Source: Lasiosphaeris hirsuta
Lineage: Eukaryota > Ascomycota > Sordariomycetes > Sordariales > Lasiosphaeriaceae
Assembly (NCBI GenBank): GCA_030549175.1
Contig: JAUKUA010000007.1
Span: forward strand, 1,302,001 to 1,366,000
Reading direction: 5' to 3'
DNA: 64,000 nucleotides
Of this stretch, positions 23,524-34,515 are shown piece by piece. Every line of letters begins with the position of its first letter. Position 1 is the first letter of the stretch. The translations under genes and the position numbers were made by a program. Under the pieces are notes generated by a model that was not told the origin of the DNA, searched no databases, and worked only from the letters and a program-made list of their open reading frames with translations.

Positions 23524-26500
23524 ATGGTAGCAGGGCTCGAGTCCTCCATCTTGGATATCATGTCGTCCCCAGATCCGCTCAACGAGTCGGGCGTGAGTCC
23601 CTCGATTTTCTCGTCGCGTCGCGTCACTCGCAGCCAGGCTCCCAAGCGATTTATGTCGCTCGGTAGCTCGCCAAAGAAGCAGACCTTTGAGCTCGATGTA
23701 GGGAACGAGATATCGCCACAGAAGATCTTGGTCACGGTGCAAACAGAGGATGCCGGCTCGCAGGGCATCAACCGTCGTCTTTTCCAATCCCCCACGCCGA
23801 AACGATCGGTTGCCCGAAAGGCAAAGATAGCAGCCAAGACTACCACGGTTCCCCTGCGAGGCTTGACGGATGACGAGGGAGGCGCCGTGATCGATGCGAC
23901 ACCGAAACGAAGAGGGAGGCCGCCCAAGTCTGGCACCCCTGCGACCCGACGCAAGAGACCAGGAACACCGGCCGCCCAGAAGCTTCTAGCTAGCACTCAG
24001 CGTATGACGCGTTCCTCTAGCATCGTGCCGTCCGATGCTGGTGTCGATGGTGACCAGGCTACCCCTCGAGCTCAGGTGAAGAGAGTACCAAAGCGGAAAA
24101 CGGCCACGCCCGCGAAGGAAGACAGCATTGCAGGGTCCCTACCTAGAAAGAGGGGGCGCCCAAGGAAAGACATGACCATATCCGACGACATTCCCGCGCT
24201 ATCAGAACAGGAGAGTACAGCCGACGCCGAGCTCGAGGATAATGCTTCAGTAGCACCCACAGAAGACAACGTCTCGGTTGCGGGCAGCCGAGCACCTGAT
24301 ACATCCCGGAACGACGCCACCAATGATGTGGAGGATGATATCTGGCTTGCGACGTTGTCCGACCAGGCTACACCAGTCGCACGCCGAAGTCGGATCGAAG
24401 AAGAGCTGCCAGCACATAACGTTCCCGAGTCCTTACCGGAGCGCGTCCAATCCGAGGCTTCACAATCAGAGGATGGATACTGGGATAACGCTGGCATGGA
24501 ATCTCATAGCGACGTTGAGTCACAGGTGAGCGACAGACCCCAGGGGCAAGACCGGCAAGATACGGTGATGGCGGGGGAAGAGTTCACAATGATCTCCATC
24601 AACTCTTTACCCTCCCTGCAGAGTATGCTAGCATCTAGCATGATGGCATCCAGTATGATGGTACCACAGCAAGAGCTGGGCGAGGAGACGAGCATCATTA
24701 TCAACGGGGCTTTGGAATCTTTGAGGCAAAGTCAGAACCATAAGCAGGTTGCGGAAGAGGTGCCCGAAACAGCGCAGGCTGTCGCGGACACGGAAGAGTC
24801 TTTACAGTACAACCATGCTCAGCCTGGGAGGGGGTTTTCGCAGTCAAAGTCCCCAGAAGAACAGACAGTCGAAGAGGTGGCCGAAGCGGTGGCCGAAGCG
24901 GCGCCAACAGTTGGGGGTAGAGAAGGACCTTCCCAGTACAATTATGCTCGGCCTGGATGGCTTTCGTCGCAACCAATGGGCCCGCAAAGACCGACGCGGA
25001 GTCCTCATCGAGTAAGAGGTCAACCTCTTGGGAAACAGCTTGCTATGAAAGCTCTCCAGGGGGAGAATGCCGGTCCACCGGAACGCGACGCCGTCGAATC
25101 CCAGGATATAAGCGCATATGAGGACTCCTTCTCAGAGATTCCCGAAGCGGTTCTCGAGGCCGCAACACCACGGCCATTTCGCCGGGGTCCTCTTGGAGTC
25201 GAAGAGGATACGATAAGACGAAACATCCAGCCGTCCATCGAGCGGCCTTCAACAGTGAATCACTCCAATCCCCAATCTGATTCGAATAGGCTGTTGACAC
25301 CTGATGAGACACCCTCCCCCATTCCGTCCGAGGATGGCGAAGATGAAAGCCCCCCCGCCAAGACCTCCAATCCGGCCCCGGAGTTTGAAATGCACTCATC
25401 GCCTCCGATTCCCAGCGCGGTAACCCAAAGACGCCACAGAGGGTCCGTAATCCGGCATTCTAGGACCGATTCAACCGAAACCCCCACCGATCAGCTATCT
25501 AATTTCGTCTCACCGGCTTTGGCCGTGCTTAATGCACAGGCAATAGACCTCGCTCCCCCAGAAGTTCATCAGCGGCCAACCTTGTCCCCGATAGTACGAG
25601 CAGGCCGGGCCCTACAGCTTGTCACGTCGGATCCCCCCTCACCCCCAGGAAGAGACAGTGTCCTACGGAGCCCATTCCGTGGTTCCGCAACCAAGTCTAG
25701 CCAGTCACCAGCACCGGCACCGGCACCGGCACCCACTCGAACTAGCCAATCTCCTGCGCAAATTCCAGCTGAAAGCCCTGTGTGGCAGTCAGAAAGAGAA
25801 CGATCTTGGCTGGCGCCTCTCAATCAGTTTAAGAACTTTGTTGTTCAGGGCGCCCAAGCACTCTCACCACGACACGCCTCGGTTGCGGGAATGGAAGATC
25901 CATTTGGACCTGACCCCATCGAATCTTCGCGACCAAATTCAAAGCGCAACTCGCTTTTCACCTTTGGAGGAAGGCCAGCCCAAGAGCCTGAACCTGAGCC
26001 TGAGGCTGGCGCGGCCAGCTCTACAAGAGCTACAGCTTTGAACGGCGAAGACGACGATGCCATGAGCTGGCAAGGTGAAGAGAGCCCAGCTCCGGTCGAA
26101 GCCAACGTTGGATTTGGGTCTCGCGAATCGAGTATCTCTGCTAACCAGGGATCCACTTGGGAATCTCCTAGAACTCATAACGCCTCAATAGCAAGAGAGT
26201 CATTTGATGAGCGGGAATATTCCGAAGAAGCCGAGGAAGTGAATACACACTCCGATCTTGATGAGGAGGCAGTGCAGGACGAGATGGAGGACATGGTGAA
26301 TGAGGAAGAGGCGGCAGAAGAGCAGCATGAGGAGGCCGAAGATGAGGATATTTGGGCCTTCGAGGCTCAGCGCCCTACACCCTTCTCAACTGAAAATGCG
26401 CCACCAAGGAACGACCCGGTCCCCGACCCCCCTCGGAGTGGCAAGCTCCCAAACCCTTGGAGACAAAACAGCAGACGCTTGGCTTACAGCGACGGACTGC

Positions 26501-27454
26501 ACAACATCGCCGAGGAAAATGCACCTGGGAACGAAACTGAAGAGTTCAGCATGGTTTCCCAGCCAGGTCGGAAAGAAAGCAAGATAGCTGCTTCCAAGCC
26601 AGCCCTGCCCAAGCCCGTCGACCTGTCGGCCTTCTTTTCATCACCTGCCCCCCTCCCAGAAGCTCCAGCACCGCCAAGTTTCGGCCTGTTCAAGGCTCTT
26701 GATGCTCGAAAGCCCGATAAGCCAGTCAGGAATACAGTCTTGCAGAGGCTGCAGGGCAATTCTGGAATACAGAGGAAGCAGACATTCACGAATAGCTTGT
26801 TTGGTCAGCAATCGTTGTTTCAGACTGAGGATAATTTCCGGCCGATCCCACAAAAAACCTTCCAGATCGGAGGAGATAGTATGCGTGCCAACTCGGTCTT
26901 CAACGTATCGGTCTCCCCTTCGGGGGCGGCTACCTCGGAGGCTTATACAACGTCGCCTACTTCACCCGAAAAGTCGTTCGGCCAGATTCCCCAAAAGATG
27001 AACTTTACGCCGCGCTCACGACAAGCTGGAAACAGTCTCTTTCAGCCCAAGTCCAATTCGCTGTTTGGCAATAATAAGATGCCGACTTTCTTGGAAAACA
27101 GCATCCTCACGCATAAGGAGCCTGCGGCGTCGAGACAAGCAGTCCCCAACTCAAACGCGCTCTTCGGCCTTTTGCCTCTGAAGCCCCTCCCAAGCCAGCC
27201 GAGATCGCCCATAAAGTCTTGCATTCGCTCGCCGCTAAAGCCAAAGACTCCCGGCCGGGTTGTGGAATTTACCAGTAGCACCCTCTCGCCCTTGGCTCAG
27301 GCACAGATGCGTGCTGAACGACGCGCATCTCCCGAGAAGGAGTCGTCCTCGCTGAGTGGGAGCAGCAGTGCTAGCAGCTCAGCTATTGAAGAGGACAAGG
27401 AGAACCAAGATCTGCAGCAAGAGAAGGAACAAGAGGAGACGGCTGAGCGCTGGC

Positions 27455-27488
<34 letters not shown>

Positions 27489-27909
27489 GCTACTGCAGCA
27501 GCGACTAATTCCCACACCAGCAGCCTTCAACGCCCCCGCTGTAAGGCCACCCAGCCCTGTGAGAAACCAAAAGCTCTCCGCGACACAGTGGACCCGCTCC
27601 CACTGGATCCGGATGGATGAGCTCCTCCAGGCTAGGCGTCAGGGGACGCTCCAGCTCCAGCTGAAGCGTGCTGCGGCGCCCGCGGTTGGGGGACGCGATC
27701 CCGCCTGCCAGAAGCTGCTAGGCAAGCTGGTGACAGCGCAGGGCGAGTCGATGACATTGGAGCAGTGGCATCTAGATATTGTAGAGGCCTTCAAGGCGGA
27801 GGTCGGCGGCTGGGACGAGCCCGAGCTTGCTAGGCGGCTGTTTGCGCTCATGGTGGGCGAGGAGAGGAGGCTGGCGGGGAAGGTGCCCTCGAGGAGGTTG
27901 GCTTGGTAA
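23524..27909 (+). CDS. Large AT-hook nuclear protein with KEN box, 1461 aa
   Basis: Single long exon; the first ATG in frame is 23524 (MVAGLESSILDIMSSPDPLN), and an alternative ATG lies at 23560. Two AT-hook cores are visible, RGRPPK near residue 130 and RGRPRK near residue 210, implying minor-groove binding of AT-rich DNA. The middle is long, acidic, Ser/Pro-rich disorder with a PAPAPAPAP stretch. The region about 1080-1240 has repeated SLFG/SLFQ/ALFG-type motifs. A KEN box (DKENQD, KEN at about 1292-1294) resembles an APC/C degron, and a polyglutamine run follows (about 1310-1325). The last 100 residues look folded (HWIRMDELLQARRQG, EQWHLDIVEAFKAEVGGWDE, ELARRLFALMVGEERRLAGK). I do not recognise a named orthologue; a cell-cycle-regulated chromatin role is inference. 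Confidence 0.85.
27451..27489 (+). repeat. CAA trinucleotide repeat coding for polyglutamine
   Basis: About twelve consecutive CAA codons (with a final CAG) inside the AT-hook gene, encoding a Gln tract interrupted further on by Leu. Such tracts are length-variable between strains. Confidence 0.85.
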
Positions 27910-28305
27910 CTGTGAGTGCCCTGTGGGCCTTGTTATGTTAATGGGCCGTTTGTGATATGACATATTTTTGTATGCCGTGTGCATACTTGAAATCAAAGGG
28001 CACGACACAATGGCTCTAGAGGCGAAGAGCAATGATTACGATAGGCGGAACAATGATTGGATCATTGAGGTTTAATGAGGCGTTATGGGCGGGATATTTG
28101 ATTTTACCTTGACCTTTGAGTCCGAGTCAGACCAGCGTGTTGTCATAGCAAGAATGTTGCGTTAGATGAATCACTACTGCAGAGTTCGCCTGCTGTCCAT
28201 TCTTCATTGAAGTCGGCTATCTCTCTGTCTAGTATGTGTGTTGTTGTTACAGTTCAACCCATACACCGTGTCCCTTCCGACCCGACTCATAACCCCTGAC
28301 TCAGC
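27910..28305. other. Convergent intergenic region
   Basis: Between the 3' ends of the AT-hook gene (+) and RPN6 (-). AT-richer, no gene seen. Confidence 0.7.
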
Positions 28306-29701
28306 CTATTCCAGCATCGACGCTTGATTAGTGTACAGAACGTCCACCACGTTGCTCAGCTTGTCAATCGTCGCCAAGGCAGAGTCGTATGACTCGTCCC
28401 GCTGTGTCTCGTCAAAGATGATGAGGCAGCCGGCCCCTTGGTCCAGCACGCCGATGATGACCTTGTCGAGAATCATCTGCGAAAGCTTGCGTTCCACCTG
28501 CTGGGTGTCGAGCCCGACCATCTTAGCGATGTGGTCGATCTCGACACGGCTAAAGGGCTCGATGACCTTGATAAGGTTCTGCTCAAGCATGGCGTCGTAG
28601 AGGCGGCGCAGGTGGTTGCGGATGAAGGCGTCGCCACCGAGCTCGTACTTATAGGCGCCTAGGGCGCGTTCGTACTCCTCGAGCGAGCGGTTGGCGTGGG
28701 CGCGGGCAATGGCCTTCATGGCCTCCAGCGACTGGCCGGCGTACTTCATGGCCTGCTTGGACGTCATGAGCGTGTTGATGTCGTCGACGAGGTTGAGCAT
28801 GATCTTGCACAGCAGCATGTATTGCAGGGCGGCCTGGGCGCGCTGCGGCTCGTCCTGAGTGTGGTAGCCATCGAGCGCCTCGATGAAGTAGCTGTAGGCT
28901 GTGTTAAAGTCCTTGTCCTCGGCGTGCAGCATGCCCGACTGCATGTCGAGGTTGGCTTGGAGCAGCGGCGGCGTGTAGACCGAGGCGGCGCTCGTGCGCG
29001 CGCTGGTGAGGGCTGCGCGGGCCTTGGCGGTGTTGCCCAGCGCATGGTATACCCGCGACTCGAGCAACTGGACCTCGACCAGCACGAGCTTGTCGTCTAG
29101 GCGCTTGAGCTCGCGCAGCAGCCCGTTGATCAGTGTGAGGGCCTCGTAGTAGGATTGCTTAGCCATGAAAAGCGCAACTAGGCGGGTCTCGAGATTCTGG
29201 CGCAGGAAGCCCCGGCGCTCCGACGTGGCCCATTCTATGCAGGACTTTGTGACGGAGATTTGGATATCGGTGGTGTTGGGGATGGCGTCGAAGAGGTCGA
29301 GGAGTTGGCGGACTGGGCAGGTGTCAGTCAGCATCACATCGAGAACCGACGGACGGAGCAGGGAGTGCTTGGCTTACCCAGCTTGGCAGTTTTCGCCTTC
29401 GCAAATGACGAGAGGACCGTCCGGCTCTTTGTCACCAAGCCTACGAGCTCTGTTGTATTCCTGTGAGGGGGGTCAGGGAAGGCCTCTCTCTCTCCAACCA
29501 GGCCCAGCCTTTGGCTTACTTCTCGTCGCGATAGAGCTCGCCCAAGCTGATCAAAGCGGTCTCGTACTCCCGAATGGCCGCATCAGACGTCACGGAAGGC
29601 GGCTTGGAGATGATCTCTTTGTAAATACCCTCGGCTTTCCGTGGATTGGCGGCAGCGACCTTCTGCGCCTCCCGCACTCTCTCCGAATCGCCCTGCGCCA
29701 T
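28306..29701 (-). CDS. rpn6: 26S proteasome regulatory subunit RPN6 (PSMD11), 423 aa
   Basis: Lid subunit of the 19S regulatory particle; it clamps the lid to the 20S core. Minus-strand exons: 29701-29520, 29460-29378 and 29312-28306, with introns of 59 and 65 bp (CTGAC-type branch points). Junctions restore LYRDEKNTTELVGLV and KTAKLVRQLLDLFDAIPN. The start MAQGDSERVREAQ (ATG 29701) was chosen because the frame upstream has no homology-like content. N-terminal helical repeats run up to about residue 290 (SYYEALTLINGLLRELKRLD, EDKDFNTAYSYFIEALDGYH). The C-terminal PCI domain includes AFIRNHLRRLYDAMLEQNLI, EIDHIAKMVGLDTQQVERKL and MILDKVIIGVLDQGAG. Length agrees with human PSMD11 (422). Confidence 0.97.
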
Positions 29702-30243
29702 TGCGGTGTTGATGACGGGATTCTGTAGAGCTTTGGTCGTGTGGTCGAGTCGCAGGTCGGTGACAGCAGAGCGTGGAACCCAAGGGTGGACGATTGTCGT
29801 CGGGGACTTGTTGTCGCGCGGTATTCGCAAACGGGTCGGGGGGGTTGTGGTGGAAATGTCGTTGTTGCGAAGCTCCAGCCTCACCAGTGCACCTGCAGCC
29901 CAAATGCAGATCTAGCTCTCCAGGTTGCCGCGAGCGCGACGTAATGTTAGAGGATCCCTGTGAGGAGGCTGGGACGGGTCTAGCGTACAGTTGGTGTGGC
30001 AGTGTGTTGTGGCTGCCCCTGCTGGGGCGGTAAGACTTTCTGCCGCTCAACCCCGCCAAAATTTCTCTGGGAGCATTTGGCTTCAATTGGCACTCGATCG
30101 AATTGTGCCACTACCGCGACATTCTAGCTTGCGAACAGCTACTCCACAAATCCGATCACGGCCGCCGATACCGAGACTACACACGAGCCTCCAGAGCGGT
30201 ATATCAGAGGAAATAATAAGAACTCGGCTAAAAAGGGGCAGCC
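29702..30243. other. Divergent promoter region, RPN6 / SOF1
   Basis: About 540 bp between the start codons of two divergent housekeeping genes. No gene seen. Presumed promoters of both. Confidence 0.7.
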
Positions 30244-32086
30244 ATGAAGGTATACGATCCCATGAGAAAGCCGATGATAGCATTCAGAAGCTTCACATCA
30301 CCCCCCCCCTGAAGCTCTCAACTCCTATGTTCTGTATTTTCTAATTTCCGGTCCAACAGATCAAAGCTCTCAGCCGGAGCATCTCGGCTCAGCAAGCTCC
30401 CGGCACCGATGTCCAACGAGCGCCGCGCAACTTTGCACCAGAGATCCATCCCTTCGAGCGGGCACGAGAATAGTATGTGGATAGGTCGGACCCGGTGCCA
30501 CGCCACAGTATTGACAAGGAAAAACAGTCAAAGAGCTCTCAATGCTGTCAAACTGTAAGAGAATTTCTGCCTTGGCTTGCCGTTACCAACGCTGACCACA
30601 AGCAGCGAGCGCATGTTTGCCAAGCCCTTCCTCACACAGCTGGGCACTGGCCACGTCCAGGGTGTATACAGCATGTGCAAGAACCGAAGCTCTCTGAGTA
30701 CTGTAGCCTCCGGCTCCGGTGATGGCGTAATCAAAGTGTGGGATCTTACCTCGCGAGAGGAATTGTGGCGTACCTCGGCACAGTAAGCATACCCAATGAC
30801 GGCTGCTCGGTGGGCGTTTGGCTAACACGGAGTTCTCGAATAGTCAAAATATCGTAAAGGGGTTGGCCTTCAGTAACGACAACAAGCTCCTCTCTTGCGG
30901 AACCGATGGTATTAAGTTGTGGGACCCTTGTAATTCACCCAAAGACTCGACACCGCTCGTAACATGGCAGGAAGGTGGACCTTATACGTCTTTGTCGTTC
31001 CACCGAACCGGCAACTGCTTCGCTGCTTCGTCTGGCACCGGCTGCATCAGCGTCTGGGATTTGGAACACAGCACAGCTCCTCAGAGGATACAATGGCCAA
31101 ACTTTTCCGACACCATCACCGACGTCTGCTTCAACCAGGTTGAGACCTCTGTCATTGGAGCGGTAGCCGTAGATCGGTCCATCATGCTGTTCGACTTGCG
31201 CACAAATAGTATGTTTTCGTCTAACCATGGCCTACCAGTCCTATTAGCTAACTTTGACACCTTTCAGCGCCGGTCATCAAGACTGTGCTCAAATTTGCGT
31301 CTAACCGTATCGTCTTCAACCCCATGGAGGCCATGAACTTGGCTGTGGCGTCAGAAGACCATAACATGTAAGTTGAGACCCCGCGATTAGCCCGGCATTA
31401 AGTCTCACTACTAACTATGACCCAAGCTACATGTTTGACGCAAGGAACTTTGATAAGGCCCAGAATATTCACAAGGGTCATGTGGCTGCTGTGATGGACG
31501 TCGAATTCTCTCCTACGGGAGAAGAGCTTGTCAGCGGATCATATGTCAGCACACTGCTAACCCTGACTAGCTTCGATATGTGCTAACGGCTGGTAATAGG
31601 ATCGTACGGTCAGGATTTGGCGCCGTGATCAGGGCCAGTCTCGCGACGTTTACCACACCAAGCGTATGCAGAGAGTCTTCCGAACCTGCTGGACCATGGA
31701 CTCTAAATACCTGATCAGTGGAAGTGATGATGTAAGACAGACCCGATATTCCTTCCCTAGTTGCAGTCATACTAACGCGATATTAGGGTAACCTCCGATT
31801 GTGGCGCGCCAACGCTTCGGAACGCAGTGGTGTCAAGTCGGCCAGGCAGAGACAGGCGCTCGAGTATAACCAGGCCTTGACCGAACGATTTGCACATCTA
31901 CCCGAGATCAAGCGTATCCGGCGCCATAGACATGTGCCCAAAGTTGTCAAGAAGGCGGGCGAGATCAAGCGCGAGGAGCTGGGCGCCATCAAGAGGAGGG
32001 ACGAGAACGAGCGCAAGCACACAACGAAGCAGTTCGACAAGCGCAGGAGCGAGAGAGAGAAGGTGGTTCTCGTCAAGGAGCAGTAG
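30244..32086 (+). CDS. sof1: SOF1/DCAF13, WD-repeat ribosome biogenesis factor, 445 aa
   Basis: Component of the U3-containing small-subunit processome in the nucleolus, needed for 18S rRNA maturation. Nine exons are proposed: 30244-30249, 30360-30472, 30528-30554, 30606-30782, 30844-31208, 31268-31367, 31427-31544, 31600-31731 and 31787-32086. All introns are GT-AG, 51-110 bp. The first exon is only ATGAAG and joins to ATCAAAGCT (MKIKALSRS). Recognisable segments are HPFERAREYQRALNAVKLER, MFAKPFLTQLGTGHVQGVYS, several WD blades (SGSGDGVIKVWD, SCGTDGIKLWD, SGSYDRTVRIWRR, SGSDDGNLRLWRA) and the Sof1-specific C-terminus ALTERFAHLPEIKRIRRHRH followed by a basic tail. The assembled length equals human DCAF13 (445), supporting the exon set. 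Confidence 0.95.
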
Positions 32087-32710
32087 GGGATTTAGCTGGG
32101 CCCTGCGCAGCCTGCCAGCGATCTCATTTACGATTGATACCACGGTGATCATTCTGCATTGGGCGGCGTTTTAGAGAAATTGTTTAGTAGTATTGGGAAC
32201 ATACTGGCTCAGGATGTTGGAATTGATACCATCCATGTTTGGCGCGCAAGAGGGGAGGATCACATGCAATATGTAGGCTTGGGATAGTAGAGTGCCCAAG
32301 TTTCCTTCTTTAAACGTTTCTTCCTCCAAGAAGAAGTGTAACAGCCTCTCTTAGCCTTTTACTACCAGTATGCCCTAGCGCGACTAGCGTGGTCACAAAA
32401 TATCGATGTATCTAAATCGCCGGAATCACTCAACTAAATGACACCAGGCGCGAAATCACCAAAAGTACACACCTCCCTACAAAGACTTTATAAAAAGGTC
32501 CTAAACTAAATAAAATACATGAAATGACCTTCATACGGTTATGTTTCAGCAGAGGGAGGCAGGTCCACCTAGTCTTCGCGAGGCAGCAAGTTAGTTGCGG
32601 AATCCACACTTTACATGTGTCATGCAGGCAAGCACGCACTACTTATGCTGCCTTGGCCGTCAAAATTCCCAAGCAACAAACAGCTACAACTGGTGATAAA
32701 CGCCAGTAAG
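32087..32710. other. Spacer between SOF1 and tRNA gene
   Basis: About 620 bp of AT-richer sequence after the SOF1 stop. It probably contains the 3' untranslated region and the upstream region of the tRNA gene. No protein gene seen. Confidence 0.7.
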
Positions 32711-32795
32711 TCTTCCGTAGTATAGTGGTCAGTATATGAGCTTGTCATCCTTTCGGATCTCGCTCGGGACCCGGGTTCAATTCCCGGCGGGAGAG
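32711..32795 (+). tRNA. tRNA-Asp: tRNA-Asp(GTC) with 13-nt intron
   Basis: Acceptor strands TCTTCCG (32711-32717) and CGGGAGA (32788-32794) pair with one G-T. The D arm GTAT...GTAT encloses AGTGGTCA. The anticodon stem TGAGC pairs with GCTCG, the anticodon is GTC at 32744-32746, and the T arm is CCGGG-TTCAATT-CCCGG. An insert of 13 nt (32748-32760, tcctttcggatct) separates A37 from C38, the normal position of nuclear tRNA introns. Mature length is 72 with discriminator G. A- and B-box-like internal promoter sequences are intact. Confidence 0.93.
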
Positions 32796-32799
32796 CATA

Positions 32800-32804
32800 T
32801 TTTT
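32800..32804 (+). terminator. RNA polymerase III T5 terminator
   Basis: Run of five T residues five bases after the 3' end of the tRNA-Asp gene, the expected Pol III stop signal. Confidence 0.85.
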
Positions 32805-33055
32805 GCCCCTCTATCTCACTCAACGGGGCTCGGCGTTGTTTTTGTTAGTGCATCTGGCATACATACATAGTGTTCAGTGTCGAGGTATTCATTCGTTTGC
32901 CCCATAGGTATTGATTGCCACTGAATATGATGATATTGTGAAGGACGCTCCCCGTCCAATTCCTGATTTCCATGTGTACCCCTTTCCCGTCCCAACCCAT
33001 AATTCATCGCTCGCTTTGCATGGGTATAGTGTATATACAGAAAAAGTAAAATCAT

Positions 33056-34515
33056 TTACAAGAAAAACATCCCCGACGGCGCGAACAAAGACGCCACCGT
33101 CAACCCCGACGCCAACAAGCCCCCACACAACACCGCATAGAAAACGGTGCGGTCTTGCAACAGCCGGAGCGCAGCGTTCTGCACGGGTGCCGTCTCCCCG
33201 AATATCCTCTGGGCAAGACTCTTCTGCCGATAAAGGGCGAACCACTGCTCCCGAGAGTAATCGTTCTTTGGGCCAAACGTTTGTAGGCTTGTCTTGCGCA
33301 GTGGATCTGCGCCGCGGCTACTGAGGCTGGACTGGGTATCCTTGCGGCAGTGGTGACGGTAGCTGTGTTTACCGTCGCGGTCTTTCTCGGTTGGGGTGAA
33401 GGATGGAGAAGAGTCGTCGGTGTCTTGTTGCTCAAGGTCGTTGGCCAACTCCCATGGCCGTAGCTGGCGAGCACCGTTAAAATGCAGCACGATGCACAGA
33501 CTCTTGTAGGCGGCGATCAACACAGTGAATCCTGGCCACCAGAGCACAAGGCAGGCAATGCGAAGGAAGTGGCTCTGGCGGGAAAGAATGAGGAAGGCGT
33601 CGAGCCCGATGCCGAGGAGGACGAGCAACATGCCGACGATGCGGAGAAATACGATGCGAGCCCGGTTGCCGTTGGATGCTGTCCAGCGGATAAACTTGGG
33701 ATGGGAGTGGCTCCGGAGATTGGCCTCGGCTACTAGAAAAGCAGAAAGCAGTGCCGACGGATGGGTGGTGTACTGAGCAGCACGAAGACAGTTATCACGG
33801 TCTTTTGGTGCGAGGTTGAGCTGGCGGGGAGCGGATTCCGCGATGTATTGCCTCACCACACGGCTGATCTCGTCCCGAAATGGCTGTATTGTGACTATTG
33901 CTGGTCAGCAAACTGAGAACCTGCTGATCGACAGGCATTCTCCTGCTTACATGGTTGCCAGTCCCCCTTTGTTGACTCGGTTGGACTAAGCACCGCAGAG
34001 GGAGGTGTCCGGGGCCGTGAGATGATACTGGAAGCAGATGACGAGATGCTTGCCCTGCTCTCCTGATCCCGGAATGGGTCTTCGGGATTCCTCTCGGACT
34101 CCATCTCCATGATGGAAATAATCTTGTTCATCTTTTGGCTCCTGGCCCTCTTATGGCTGTAGGTTATGAACCGAGACCTTGGCTCGGAAGCATTTTCAGG
34201 CTCCCAAACAGGAGATAGAGCCTTTTGCCTTGGTAGCAGCCCACTCCACCTTTGTACATAGTCGTAGTACCAAAGAAAGAACTGGAGAGACTCGGCGTTG
34301 TGCTCGACGTAGAAGAGATAATCCATGAAGTCGTTCAAGGAACATGGCTGATGGGATATTAGCACGTCTGTTCGCGACGAACAGCCAGTCATAAAAATAT
34401 CACTAACCGGAGCTGTCCGGTTCTTGATGACCTCCTCGAAGGACAGTTCTGTGGGAATATTGGCTGGTGAAGCAACAGCCTCTCCAAGCTGATTTGCTGT
34501 CTCAAAATCCGCCAT
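33056..34515 (-). CDS. RAX1-like RGS-domain membrane protein, 467 aa
   Basis: Minus-strand exons 34515-33951 and 33894-33056; 56-bp intron, phase 1, joining ...DWQP to FTIQPFRDEISRVVRQY. The N-terminal half matches an RGS-like fold split by a linker: LSFEEVIKNRTAPVSDIF, LNDFMDYLFYVEHNAESLQF and FLWYYDYVQRW. It continues after the splice with FRDEI, DRDNCLRAAQYTTHPSALLS and AFLVAEANLRSHSHPKFIRW. Three hydrophobic segments follow: IVFLRIVGMLLVLLGIGLDA, a second over CLVLWWPGFTVLIAAYKSLC, and FYAVLCGGLLASGLTVASLF at the extreme C-terminus. RGS plus C-terminal membrane segments is the architecture of fungal Rax1, a cortical or plasma-membrane polarity protein. A catalytic GAP role towards a G-alpha is not demonstrated by this sequence. 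Confidence 0.85.
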
